Positions 32,601-39,979 of a stretch of DNA of 64,000 bases are shown piece after piece. The stretch is from Hippasteria phrygiana. Its lineage: Eukaryota; Echinodermata; Asteroidea; Valvatida; Goniasteridae. Below the pieces are notes generated by a model. The model had not been told where the DNA came from and made no database searches. It was given only the letters and a program-made list of their open reading frames with translations. How positions within the stretch are numbered: position 1 is the first letter of the stretch; each line of letters begins with the position of its first letter. The translations under genes and the position numbers were made by a program. The stretch covers positions 1,612,001 to 1,676,000 of the forward strand of contig JAZGUH010000484.1 of the NCBI GenBank assembly GCA_037893225.1, written 5' to 3'.

Positions 32601-34923
32601 ATTGTCTAGATGTAAAATGTGTGCAGTTTTATATTTAGCTGCATAGTACATTCTGTGTGTCTGCTCTTGCAGGTGATCGGTTCAAGAAGGTCTTGTCCAA
32701 TTTTATTTCTGAATTTGTACACTGGATTTATTTTCCCATTGGATATGAAATGTTCTTACATATCATTGTAGTTAAGTGGTTAAGGATAGTAAGATAAACT
32801 GAAGCTTTCAAACGGTTGAGAAGTAAACTAGTAAGCTTTATTTAAACCTGACTATGATGCATGACATTTGAAAGCTGAACTTCTGTCTTAATTGTCTTCA
32901 TTCAAATTCAGTTTCTACTTCATGATGTCATCGGGGTCAAATTTTATCCAAAAAGTGGCCTACTGCACATGGGCTGTACAGTCGTTGTGTAATTCTGATT
33001 AGGCCTGTAGACACAACGTGAAATTTCAAAGCTTGCTGTTGCAAGCAATGGAGAAGTGAATTATGATGGTTGAGGAATGCAAAATGTCTGTTGCCGGAAG
33101 ATTAATTTGCATTACCCGTTGTTTCGTCACTCTTTGCTACAGAGTTCAGGTGTTCCCAAGAAGGATGAAAAATTCAAGAATTACGTCCGGACAACATTCC
33201 ACATTACAGAACCAAAGGTAACCAGTATCGGTTCCGCACAATATGTGGAATCGCTTTTGTTTTCCTGCAAAATTGTTTTATTTTTCTGTCCACCATCCCC
33301 ATATAGTTATGTACAGGTTTTTCTGGACATCACTTTGGTCATCAAACAGTCTTTATACACCTTACATGTATCACGTTGTCCTTTACATCGATAGGCAGAA
33401 TCACATCATGTGTAAGAATGCCATCTAGTTGCAGTTTGAAAAACATAATTTTTCAGACAAATCCTTAAATGTGATCAAATTCTCTTTGTCGGAAAATCAA
33501 GTCTACCATACTCGTTATAGATTAGCAATATTTGAGTCCTATATGACGTCACCAAACTGTAAGTCCAGTCTTGTGCAAGATCAACAGATTTGTCGGGTTT
33601 TTTAAATGTATTTCTTTATTTCTTTCTCTTTTTTGTTGTTGGAAATTTAACTTTTCTGTTGAATGGCATTACACATGCACAAAATGCCTTAAGTGAGACT
33701 GGAAGCCTCTCATTGTAATCAGATACGTCTACTACTTCATTAAGACTTCTGATTGAAATTAATATCTCACTCCTGACTTCAGTTTCTAAGAGTGGTTAGC
33801 CAGCACGCCACCATAAATCACGATTATATTTGTTACTGTTTGATGTGCCGAACTGTGCAATTTTCAGGCAAGCGTGGACATGGAAATTGATGAGGCGAAT
33901 TTTTATTACGACTGTCAAATAGAGAGGAGGAAGTAAATCTGTTTTTTGGGGGTTTTTTTGGTTTTTATTTTAAATACAGAAATCATTTGTAGGATCTGTG
34001 GATTTGTCGCTGTTAAATTTCTCTTTCGGATGCAGAGGAGGAGGGAGGGGGGGGGGGGGGGGTGCATCAGTTCGTCTGCTTGAGATACGGTGGGACACTA
34101 TAAGGAGGGTGCTATTTTGATGAAATCTTGATATTCACCCAAACCAGATTGACCCTCCTTGACCCATTCAGTCCCGCTGTTATTAATGGGGTGATGGTAT
34201 GCCAATATGGGCTTGTGCAGTCAAGCGTAACACAAACAATAGGCAAACAATGGATTGAGTATGTGCAGGAATGTGTGTATAAAGGACAACTGTCCAGGTG
34301 GTCTTTTTCAAACCACTGCTATGGCAGTCATCCGTATTTTTAAACATCAAAAAACAAAACTACTGAATTATTATAAAATGCAACCTTACTTGACTGTAAG
34401 TAAATCATGGTCTCAAGCATCCTGTGAAATCATGGCACCTGGTGTGCTGTCATTTTCAAGAAAAGTGGAAGTTTTGAATCAATCTCCGGCGATGGTCGAC
34501 AGACCATCATTGTCTGGTTCCCCAACCTGATAATTTCCTGATGTCTGTATGTTGCTCCGTTTTGTCTGAAGTAGAGTCAGGGAACCAGACTACAAGAACA
34601 GCATTTTTTTTCTCGTTTTCCCAGCATCCGTGCTCACAAAACTTTAAACGGGTCAGGGTTAAAGTATGTGCTATTAATACTAACCCCCAAATTCATTTAT
34701 TTCTGAAAATTACAGGAAAAGTAAATGTTGCATACTACCTTTTACTCTCCACCCTTGAAAAAAAATCTCTACTGGTTTCGGAGATACACATGCTTGAGTG
34801 CTGCAGAGAAAGGAATTCAAGATGGCCCCCCACTCTAAAGGTCATATCGTTTCCCTTTTGCCCTTCTCTTCTCAGAAGCTTCAGGATCTAGTGAGCTGGC
34901 ACCGGGCTTCTTTGCAGAAGTGA
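4340..34923 (+). CDS. NPM1: Nucleophosmin (NPM1-type) gene, 3' part: four exons, partial
   Basis: This is a spliced CDS made of exons 4340-4405, 10344-10406, 33143-33217 and 34876-34923 (252 nt, 83 residues plus TGA). All junctions are AG/GT and phase 0. The product has a Lys/Ala/Gly-rich linker, then LTLDEIKEKINE, then PKKDEKFKNYVRTTF, and ends LQDLVSWHRASLQK. From my knowledge of human NPM1 this follows its C-terminal order: [42 protein letters not shown]. The last two exons align without gaps; the stretch before them is about four residues shorter than in human. In vertebrates this three-helix domain binds rRNA and G-quadruplex DNA and directs the protein to the nucleolus, where it works as a histone chaperone and ribosome-assembly factor. 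The pentamer-forming N-terminal core and acidic tracts are not in the window, so the gene is cut at its 5' side. Family assignment is strong; the exact orthologue name is inferred. Confidence 0.86.
5738..5945 (+). repeat. Degraded SINE-like repeat
   Basis: It contains B-box-like GGGTTCACATTCC (about 5749-5761) and TGGTTCACATCGC (about 5800). Further on comes a GTGAAGCGCTTTAAGACATTTGGATAAAG-type tail (about 5900-5935, interrupted here for brevity) resembling the 3' tails of many invertebrate SINE/non-LTR repeats. It is too decayed to name. Confidence 0.4.
6018..6115 (-). mobile_element. tRNA-derived SINE head (minus strand)
   Basis: The reverse strand reads an A box TAGCTTAGTTGGTAGAGC (6103-6086) and a B box GGTTCAAATCC (6059-6049) with tRNA-like spacing, then a TTTCTTTGTTCACTTTG tail. 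It has no good anticodon stem and shares its tail with the copies at 2681-2742 and, more distantly, 14985-15095. It is therefore a SINE rather than a tRNA gene. Confidence 0.75.
7161..7278. mobile_element. 118-bp MITE, family 1 copy 1
   Basis: Ends ATAGAGCATCGAAGT and ACTTCGGTACTCTAT form an imperfect TIR. The interior has TGACGTCA near each end and a TTGCCGCGGCAA palindrome. It is the same element as 51119-51241 in opposite orientation and has no coding capacity. Confidence 0.85.
7451..7710 (+). repeat. Hairpin-bearing interspersed repeat, copy A
   Basis: It is similar along its length to 23850-24079 (inverted) and 28216-28370. The core is a hairpin with perfect 15-bp arms (7611-7625, 7639-7653; GGTGGTAGGGTTGGC) and a 13-nt loop. 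Flanking conserved words are TAGATCTGGGCCCAGGA before it and TAGCCTTGTATTGGG after it. A C14 run (7485-7498) interrupts the 5' part. No ORF is shared. Confidence 0.8.
8270..8694 (+). mobile_element. 3' end of a CR1/L2-like non-LTR retrotransposon
   Basis: With one frameshift, about 8388-8590 reads LRSSNASLLVVP and then VGPHLWNGLPLHIRTVSSVC followed by DFKIALKTHLF. This is the typical C-terminal tail of CR1/L2-clade ORF2 proteins (LWNxLPxxIR...FKxxLKTHLF). It is followed by a short 3' UTR and a (TTA)n tail at 8671-8694. Only the end remains, so this is a 5'-truncated dead copy in the NPM intron. Confidence 0.8.
8702..8905. mobile_element. MITE, family 2 copy (GCTTAAGCAC-type)
   Basis: Ends TATGGAACTGCCTAAGCAC and GTGCTTAGAAGCTCCGTAAA form a degenerate TIR. 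The interior repeats GCTTAGT and AGCAC words. It is related to 46219-46434 and 50897-51117, whose ends read CCAATTTCATxG plus GCTTA words. It abuts the (TTA)n tail of the retrotransposon. Confidence 0.6.
9393..9411 (+). repeat. Poly(C) tract, C19
   Basis: Nineteen uninterrupted C. It is one of many such runs in the window. Confidence 0.95.
9531..9554 (+). repeat. Poly(G) tract, G24
   Basis: Twenty-four uninterrupted G, only 120 bp from a C19 run on the same strand. The two could pair or form quadruplex structures. Confidence 0.95.
9948..10121. mobile_element. 174-bp TIR element (ACCCTGCT ends)
   Basis: Arms 9948-9974 and 10095-10121 (27 bp, six mismatches) begin ACCCTGCT. TTGGATTTT words are repeated inside and just outside. 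There is no ORF, so it is probably a MITE. It sits about 220 bp before NPM exon b. Confidence 0.65.
10344..10406 (+). CDS. NPM1: NPM exon: basic patch and first helix of C-terminal domain (exon b)
   Basis: A 63-nt exon of 21 codons, phase 0 at both ends. The acceptor is a T-rich tract ending TTTGTCCCAG, and the donor GAG|GTAAGT is a consensus match. It encodes VKGKAKKK, a nuclear-localisation-like basic patch, followed by VLTLDEIKEKINE. The second part matches the start of helix 1 of the NPM1 C-terminal domain (human [10 protein letters not shown]). The next exon resumes at a point about four residues further along the human protein, so either the loop is shorter here or a micro-exon of about 12 nt lies in the following 22.7-kb intron. 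Confidence 0.85.
10437..10448. promoter_or_regulatory. AGGTCATGACCT palindrome (nuclear-receptor-type site)
   Basis: A perfect inverted repeat of AGGTCA with no spacer, which is the textbook palindromic thyroid/retinoid response element sequence. It lies 31 bp after NPM exon b. Binding is inferred only from the motif. Confidence 0.4.
11789..11902. repeat. 114-bp foldback palindrome
   Basis: Arms of 34 bp (11789-11822 and 11869-11902) pair with three mismatches, starting TAGCCTTTACTCAAGGCGTG. The loop contains a second, GC-rich partial palindrome (GACGCGCC / GGGGCGCGCC). It has the architecture of a foldback MITE and no ORF. Confidence 0.85.
12331..12549. mobile_element. piggyBac-type MITE, copy 1
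   Basis: TTAA flanks both sides (12327-12330 and 12550-12553). The TIRs are CCCATTGAGCACGG and the complement of TGTACACAAAGGG. TTAA target duplication plus CCC-starting termini is characteristic of piggyBac-type elements. The interior is about 80-85% alike by eye to 26646-26925. There is no transposase, so it is non-autonomous. Confidence 0.8.
14011..14025. promoter_or_regulatory. TGACCT-CGG-AGGTCA everted repeat
   Basis: Two nuclear-receptor half-sites face away from each other with 3-bp spacing. The palindrome is perfect; its function is unknown. Confidence 0.3.
14664..14712 (+). repeat. Poly(T)34 followed by poly(G)15
   Basis: An abrupt T-to-G homopolymer junction. It might be a retroposed poly(A) tail next to a G run, or an assembly-sensitive site. 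Confidence 0.9.
14888..14914. repeat. (TA)n microsatellite
   Basis: About ten TA dinucleotides. Confidence 0.85.
14985..15095 (-). mobile_element. tRNA-derived SINE (minus strand)
   Basis: The reverse strand shows A box TAGCTCAGTTGGTAGAC (15085-15069) and B box GGTTCAAATCC (15041-15031), then a CACTACTGCCAGTTTT tail ending in an A/T-rich run. It is close to the 6018-6115 and 2681-2742 copies, so all three belong to one family. Confidence 0.8.
15311..15337 (+). repeat. Interrupted poly(C) tract
   Basis: C12, one T, then C14. Confidence 0.95.
18075..18096 (+). repeat. Poly(C) tract, C22
   Basis: Uninterrupted run in the large intron. Confidence 0.95.
21390..21660 (+). mobile_element. 3' end of a non-LTR retrotransposon ORF2
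   Basis: The open frame reads RTKSYASSLSPRSVFLWNSL, then PGACFPSPNDLSCFRKNLNS. This is the classic C-terminal tail of reverse-transcriptase ORFs (S..PRSVxLWNSLP..CF...L..FKxxL). The same tail occurs on the minus strand near 49.5 kb. It is 5'-truncated with no RT domain left. Confidence 0.8.
22203..22229 (+). repeat. Poly(C) tract, C27
   Basis: The longest mononucleotide C run in the window. Confidence 0.95.
22490..22640. repeat. Fragment related to MITE family 2
   Basis: GCGTAGCACAAAATTTTGCC and GCGTAGAAGCAAAACATTTC words resemble the interior of the 8702-8905 element. The boundaries are unclear. Confidence 0.4.
23597..23640 (+). repeat. (TTGG)11 microsatellite
   Basis: Eleven perfect TTGG units. 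In one frame they read as LVGW repeats, which are not coding. Confidence 0.95.
23850..24079 (-). repeat. Hairpin-bearing interspersed repeat, copy B
   Basis: The inverted copy of the 7451-7710 family, with the same CAATACAAGGCTAAAAGC, GGTGGTAGGGTTGGCGAC and CTGGGCCCAGATCTAAATAG words. The hairpin arms are slightly decayed. The far end matches the GGTGAG/CTCACC start of copy A. Confidence 0.8.
24629..25025. repeat. Tandem duplication, 201-bp unit x2, with internal inverted repeats
   Basis: Unit 1 (24629-24829) and unit 2 (24830-25025) are nearly identical. Each begins GTGTGTAAATAC and carries GGTAATCGTGGACC near the start and GTCCACGATTGCC near the end, in inverted orientation, with more ATCGTGGAC words between. 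It looks like a tandemly duplicated foldback element. The short ORFs in both units are shared repeat translations, not genes. Confidence 0.85.
25800..25922 (+). repeat. Pyrimidine-rich minisatellite, 23-bp period
   Basis: CTGTTTCT recurs at 25811, 25834, 25857, 25880 and 25909, separated by CCCCCTCC blocks. The last unit is 6 bp longer. The strand is almost pure pyrimidine, so triplex formation is possible. Confidence 0.9.
26082..26100. repeat. GCTGCCGAG-A-CTCGGCAGC palindrome
   Basis: Perfect 9-bp arms around a single A, in a locally GC-rich, repeat-poor part of the intron (25.99-26.20 kb). It could be a binding site. Confidence 0.35.
26500..26575 (+). mobile_element. tRNA-derived SINE fragment
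   Basis: B box GGTTCGAATCC at 26548-26558 is followed by TTGCCAG. A decayed A-box-like TTCGCTTGGCAGTGC lies about 35 bp before it. It ends near the MITE at 26646. Confidence 0.5.
26646..26925. mobile_element. piggyBac-type MITE, copy 2 with internal duplication
   Basis: TTAA flanks at 26642-26645 and 26926-26929, with TIRs CCTCTTGAGTACGG and CCGTACGCAAGGGG. It is homologous to 12331-12549 but carries a tandem copy of a roughly 70-bp segment (about 26751-26820 repeated at 26821-26890, each with AATCCAACAATGGATTGAAA). It is non-autonomous. Confidence 0.85.
28216..28370 (+). repeat. Hairpin-bearing interspersed repeat, copy C
   Basis: Shares TATAGATCTGGACCCAGGA, GGTAGGGCTGGCAACC/GTGGCCAACCCCACC and TAGCCTTGTATTGGGCGA with copies A and B. 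It is shorter at the 5' end. Confidence 0.75.
28402..28452 (+). repeat. Imperfect (CAG)n
   Basis: Two short CAG/CAA blocks directly after hairpin repeat C. Confidence 0.7.
30040..30200 (+). mobile_element. tRNA-derived SINE-like repeat, family B copy 1
   Basis: CCCGGGTTCACATCTTACC is B-box-like and is followed by GTGGGTTCCCC, an ATAT run and GTGGTTTTTCTTCCATATCT. The same order appears inverted at 45915-46045, and the B-box part at 57353-57450. Confidence 0.55.
33143..33217 (+). CDS. NPM1: NPM exon: helices 1-2 of C-terminal domain (exon c)
   Basis: A 75-nt exon of 25 codons, phase 0 at both ends. The acceptor is TCTTTGCTACAG and the donor AAG|GTAACC is acceptable but not perfect. It encodes SSGVPKKDEKFKNYVRTTFH and then ITEPK. 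This aligns residue for residue with human [20 protein letters not shown] and then MTDQE. Conserved positions include Pro-Lys, Lys-Phe, Asn-Tyr-Val, the aromatic Phe three residues after the basic residue, and the Thr. This exon is the strongest identification of the gene. Confidence 0.9.
33218..34875. other. NPM intron c-d (1.66 kb)
   Basis: Bounded by GTAACC and CTTCTCAG. It contains a decoy acceptor with a short open stretch at 33868, a G16 run at 34047-34062 and a decayed piggyBac-type MITE at 34149-34345. Confidence 0.75.
34149..34345. mobile_element. Decayed piggyBac-type MITE, copy 3
   Basis: GTGCAGTCAAGCGTAAC followed by AACAATGGATTGA matches the interior of copies 1 and 2. The ends (TTGACCCATTCAG..., ...TCATCCGTA) are degenerate and the TTAA is lost on the left. 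Confidence 0.65.
34876..34923 (+). CDS. NPM1: NPM terminal coding exon: last helix and stop (exon d)
   Basis: A 48-nt coding segment of 15 codons plus TGA. It follows an excellent polypyrimidine acceptor (CCCTTCTCTTCTCAG) and encodes KLQDLVSWHRASLQK. The alignment with human [12 protein letters not shown] is colinear. Gln-Asp-Leu and the second tryptophan (human W290) are kept, but the first tryptophan (human W288) is valine. The tail runs a few residues past the human C-terminus (LQK). In human NPM1 both tryptophans pack in the domain core and matter for nucleolar retention, so the V-for-W change is the main oddity of this gene. Confidence 0.87.
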   Translation, partial: KLQDLVSWHRASLQK

Positions 34924-35870
34924 ATCAAGCTACCCTGGTACACCTGGGTTCTTACTTCAAACCCCCCCCCCTCTCTCTCTCTCTCACTCTTCATGTACCT
35001 AACCCTACAACACAACTCACGGTTAGTCATCACCTGACTGCTTCCTCTCTTGTCAGTTTCCGTTAACCCTACCGTCCGTCCTGGACAAGAACATGATTTT
35101 CCCCAACGATGTTGTTTTTGTTGTCCCTTGATTTCTCAACATTTTCCAAGAAAAACACGACTTGAAATGTGTTGCTATGATTTACACAGGCAAGAGCCCC
35201 ATTGTTAGGGAATTGTTTCATTTTCCCCTAAAAAAAGAGTCCTTTGACATATAACCACATAAGTACATTGTGACATAACCACAAACGACATTTGAACTGT
35301 GATCTGACTTTCATTTATAAAATGTCACCATGCACTGAATTTCTAACTGGAGGAATTTGTATTAAAATGAATATTTTTTTAATTTTCATTCCAAAAAAAG
35401 ATGTTCAGCAAAATTGTTTTCAAAATGTCTATATTGAAAGTGCCTTCTAGACAATTTTCATTTGAGTGGAGTGGTTATAAGAAGTACAAAGTTGTGATTG
35501 CTCTGTGGTCAAGTTTACGGTCAAACTGTCTTCGGCCAATAGCCACCCTGCTACTTGCCCAACGTAGTGCAGAGGAGACACAGTTGGCTTACAGAAAATA
35601 TTGCTAAGTGGATTTTATCTGCTTAACAAAATACAACTGTGATCTATGGCCAACTGTGTGTTACATAAAATCATTTGGCTTACAGGCTGTTTATCAGACT
35701 AAGCAGGAATGACATTTTTTGTTCAGCACTTTGGCTGCACTGCAATTTTCTGTAACTGCCTGTTTATTTGCATAAATGTATAAATGACATTTATCATCAC
35801 TGTTTGTTTACTTTGATTGTGTCGGTGGTAAAATTCAAAGGTATCAATAAAATGTCTGAAGTACCTGAAC
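34924..35870 (+). other. Probable 3' UTR of the NPM gene
   Basis: Sequence after the TGA carries no recognisable coding signal. It includes a C-run followed by a (CT)n tract at about 34964-34986. It ends near an AATAAA at 35846-35851, the first clear signal downstream. The true cleavage site is inferred, and longer forms using later AATAAA motifs (for example near 38875) are possible. Confidence 0.5.
35846..35851 (+). promoter_or_regulatory. Poly(A) signal AATAAA
   Basis: A canonical hexamer 923 nt after the NPM stop codon. It sits in AT-rich context and is followed within 30 nt by mixed G/T sequence. It is the best candidate for the 3' end of this transcript. Confidence 0.5.
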
Positions 35871-37468
35871 AAGTTTACGTATTTTCCATTGAAATAAACA
35901 TATACTGTTTTTGCATTAAAATCGAATCCTTTTAGTGTTTGTTTTCATTATTATAGGATTGTGGAGAGTTCTTTAATCGATCCGTCATTCAGTCCAAAAA
36001 AAGTCAACCCATGGTTGTATAAGTAGATTGTCTTTCAGATGAGTTATGCATTCAAGTAGGCTACGTTGATTGATTGATTGATATCGCTAAATTTATAATA
36101 GTAATTGATAAGAACTTGTCCAGAAGGATGGCTGTTTTGTTTTCAGTGCCCCCCCCCCCCCCCCACACAAAAAATTACTGTGTAAATTGACTCCTTTTTT
36201 GCTCATCAGCAAAACACCCGAAAGGCGATATTTGTTTGGCATTGGAAATTACTCTATTATTTAGAGTGATGGATATAATTTGTATTGTTAACCAAACATT
36301 TCCCGTACCCCCAGGCATGCCGTCAATGCCACAACCAATTTTCTTCATCACGGTAGAACTTTCCCAATTTGAAAATTCTGTAACAACTGTGATTATAATA
36401 TGATGATCATAACAGGTTATTGATGTGGTTGATAGATGAGACCGGGCCTTGTGGCTGAAGGCACCAAGGAGTTTCCATGACTTTCTCAGTTTCGTTTCTT
36501 TGTGTTTTTGAGAGTGTAGATACTTGCTACCCCTATTGTACCACTCATCTACCCAAACACTTGCTGTGTACACCTTGCTGAAAGTGGAAACAATTGCTCT
36601 GTACCCCTTGCTATACCCCTACTTGTCCCACTAACCCACCCACCCAAACCTCCCCGAACCAAAACAATGTTATTGTGATACGCAGCCTAATTTAGATGGA
36701 TTAGATGCGGCGAGACCTGTGACCACCAGAATTCCTCACAACGAGCCATTCGTGGGCTGACCCCGTTGCTTCCCGGATTGTCCCCCCGTCTGGACCGGCC
36801 CTTTCCCCTCGTGCGTCTCACCGCCACGCACCCCCAGGGACTTTGCAAGGCCGCGTCTCTCAGACTTTTAATTGGCTACAAGTTTTCCGCGCGTAATAGC
36901 ACCCGTGTTTAACAGAGCACTCAGTCGGTCCGTACCTTGGATATGTCAATTTGCGATGACAAATTGTAGTCTTTGCTTGTTGTTCCCAAGGGCTGAATGA
37001 TTGCGCCGAGGGCAAATTCGACTCTTTGTTTTTATGTGACCCGTCTCGGTAGCGTTTGCTGCTGGTTAATTTCATCGTACGATTTCTTTGCGAAATAAGT
37101 CCTTTCGTTTCTTGAACGGGATAGGTGTGTAGCACTTATTTGTACAAACCTTTGAAGGTAAAACATCGTGTTGTAAAGTGGACTTTTTACAGTACTACTC
37201 AGACCGATCAACTGACGGGATACGTTCAATGGACAGGTTGTTAGAGGATTTAGTGAAATTCACATTCATAGGCCCCTATATGGTTAAACCTTTAAAAACA
37301 AATAAGTATTTTTTTTTGTCGCCTGAACGAATGTGGTCCGTGTGACCGTATGTTAAAGTTTTAGGTTAAGTTTTTGCTCTCATTTGGTGGCATTTGAAAA
37401 GTTGAAGTCCAATTGGAACCAAATGTGGGTTATACATGTAACATGGGAACCTTCATATGTTAATGAGA

Positions 37469-37568
37469 TTTGAGGTCAAAGGTCATTTGAGGTCAGAGGT
37501 CATTTGATGTCAAAGGTCATTTGAGGTCAGAGGTCATTTGATGTCAAAGGTCATTTGAGGTCAAGTGA
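37469..37568. repeat. 17-bp tandem array of AGGTCA direct repeats (DR1-like)
   Basis: Five 17-bp units start at 37469, 37486, 37503, 37520 and 37537, with a partial sixth at 37554. The unit is TTTGAGGTCAAAGGTCA or a one-to-two-base variant. Each unit contains two AGGTCA-like half-sites spaced by one base, the recognition layout of RXR/HNF4/COUP-TF-type receptors. Three units match half-site consensus closely, and ATGTCA replaces one half in two. Confidence 0.85.
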
Positions 37569-39979
37569 TAAAATAGGCTTATAATGTAAAATTGCTCTCA
37601 TTTGAAAAGTTGCAAATGCGATGCAGTGACAAAAAAAGGCGACACGTGCGATCCGCGGATCACCTTGTATCATAACTGCTTTCACAGTTAATCTGTACCT
37701 TAATATTCATTGTGGCAAATGAAACTTCAATTTATAAGCCTTCAAAAGCAATTCTTGATGTACCGGTAACCTTGCGTTGCCAGAATGTAAATTTTTCTTA
37801 TTCCATCTCAGTTTTGCTATACTCGTAGAATCTTTCGGTGAGATTTGATTTTTTGCGATGAGTGTGCTTGGACCGCTTGCCAAATATCTTCCTTGGCTTG
37901 TGAAAATGACGTCACGAATCGCCGATGTCTGCTTGATGCGCCAAAGACGAATTTTACATAAGCCCCGTCTGCGCACTTCCGGGTTGAAAGCAAGGATCTC
38001 GAAGAGCTAAACACTGCTGTTCAACACATTCATTCATGCATGAATGATCACGCCATAAATCGCAGTGTAGCACTAAGAGCCTCGCTTTCAAACTCGGAAA
38101 TGCGCAGATCGGTGCTGTTTCCTCCAAATTATCTGCCCTTTGGCATGTGCAATACTACCAATGAGCCCGTATTTCATAGTGACTGAAATTCACGCTGCGC
38201 ATGCTTTATTCTCGTCACATTGTTTGGGGATGACCTCGAGTCAAGACCCTGGTACCCGATCGTGAATTGCAGCGAAGCGTTAAGTTGGAACCCGATCACC
38301 GTATGGTAATGCATATATGACTTAACCCAATCAAGTCCGAGTACCATCCTCATTTGAATAAAATAGGGAGGTCCTTCCTCTTGGACCTACCTCAGCCTTC
38401 GTTGCCCAAAGAAGAAAAAAAAACTCTGACAAATTTGAATGTGTTAGTCAAGTCATCCTCATGTACCTTCCAATTATTGGCCTCATTCCCAAATGGGCGC
38501 CGGAAAGCCAAGTACGGAAGCCTGGGAGCCGGTGCTGCGTCTGTTTTTCCCTCGTTCGTCTACACACCACGTGGCAGCTGCGGCTGATAATTGAGATAAA
38601 ACAGTGTCATTTCGTCTCCCATTCAAGAGTTTCCAAGGGGGAAAAGTGTCACGAAGTTGACACAACACGGAGCAGGGTTTGCTGAGCCTGCGAAGAAAAA
38701 ATTCCGTACCCGAGTATCAGTTACTAGCCAAAAGGTATATCGCGTATTGCCACTCCGATAAATCCGTTTAGCAAATACACCTGTACGGTGATTTGTTTTC
38801 TGTACCCATGATGGATGAAATATATAGTGTTGTATTTCGGTTACGTTTTGGACATTGCTGCTATGATATCAACAATAAAAAGGTTTTGTTCATGTCATCA
38901 GGAATTTCATTTTCTGTTGTGATGTACCAGTACGTGTCCAAAGAGGCTCACTTTTCAATTGGTTTGGTATAAGATAGGAACAGTTATTTTTAGACATACG
39001 AAAATATAAGTCTGAACTCGCATGTTGGTAATCAACAGCTTGTGGAGGCCTACGGTATAGTCATGTCAGGAGCTTTCGACCCATCAGAACTAGTCGTCAC
39101 GGCCATAGCGTTTTCTGTTCATATCCATAGGGACCGAAAATAGAGAGGCGGATTTAGAAGCAGATGTGAGGGTATTTGGGGGCTGATGCAGGGGTGGGGA
39201 GGGGTCATCCCAAAATCAAGATCCCACTTTCTTTGGATCTGCCATCCAGACCGAAGACGTGTGAAATTTACCAACTGGTTCAAGCATGGTTCGGGCACGG
39301 ACTAAAAGGTTCGTGCTCACACCAACCCGCCAAATGGTTGATATGAGGCATCTGTGTATTGTCACGGCATTGCTTTCTCATTCCACCGGGCTATTCCGGT
39401 GAAAGGTGCGAGACCTGCCTAGCGCGACCAATAAAACACCCGGCCGTGATGCAGACCTCAACGGCCATCTCTTGGGCTCGGCCGTAATCGCCAATATCCG
39501 TGTTTGTTCAGCCGATTCCTTTGGTTACACGCTTTCAGACTCGCGTATCCCAAAACCCCAGGTTCAATATTAGCTATTATAGAACTCGCCTCGCGATGAT
39601 AGCGGCTATCGGGTACTGTACTGCGTTTGAAAGAGAAAGATGTAAATGTGACAGGCAAGCCCGTAGGGGTAAAGCCCTGACCCGGTCGTCTGTCTGAGAT
39701 CGGTGATAGTAATTCCACAGACCGGAACTAGAGATTTCCCGGCCGTGTACGACTGGGGATAGACCAGGGGTTCACGGCGGCAGCTAAACATGATTTTCCT
39801 TGAATAAAATACGAGATGTTTTAACGGGTTTTTCCTCTTCAAATGCGAAACAGGAGTTTTTTGCACAGGTTGTATAGGTTGTGACTTTTCAAAACGTGCC
39901 AGAAAAGGTCGGTATATTTGTAGTTCAATACATTTATTGAACAGAACTGATTGGTTTGTCAGTTTGTTAAAAAGCTGGC

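Larger units (their letters stand above)
10407..33142. other. NPM intron b-c (22.7 kb)
   Basis: Bounded by GTAAGT and CTACAG. No additional coding exon is convincing. It holds an 11.8-kb palindrome, two piggyBac-type MITEs, SINE pieces, a non-LTR 3' end at 21.4 kb, hairpin repeats B and C, a 201-bp tandem duplication, a pyrimidine minisatellite and several homopolymer runs. Long stretches such as 15.4-18.0, 18.1-21.3 and 30.2-33.1 kb are unremarkable AT-rich intron sequence. Confidence 0.75.

Noticed and set aside
33868..33936. Alternative last NPM exon: TTTTCAG acceptor then an in-phase open stretch ending in TAA, also with a WxW in another frame
   Set aside because: The in-phase peptide (ASVDMEIDEANFYY...) has no similarity to the NPM1 C-terminus, and the WxW frame is out of phase. 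The exon at 34876 aligns directly (QDL..W) and has a better acceptor.
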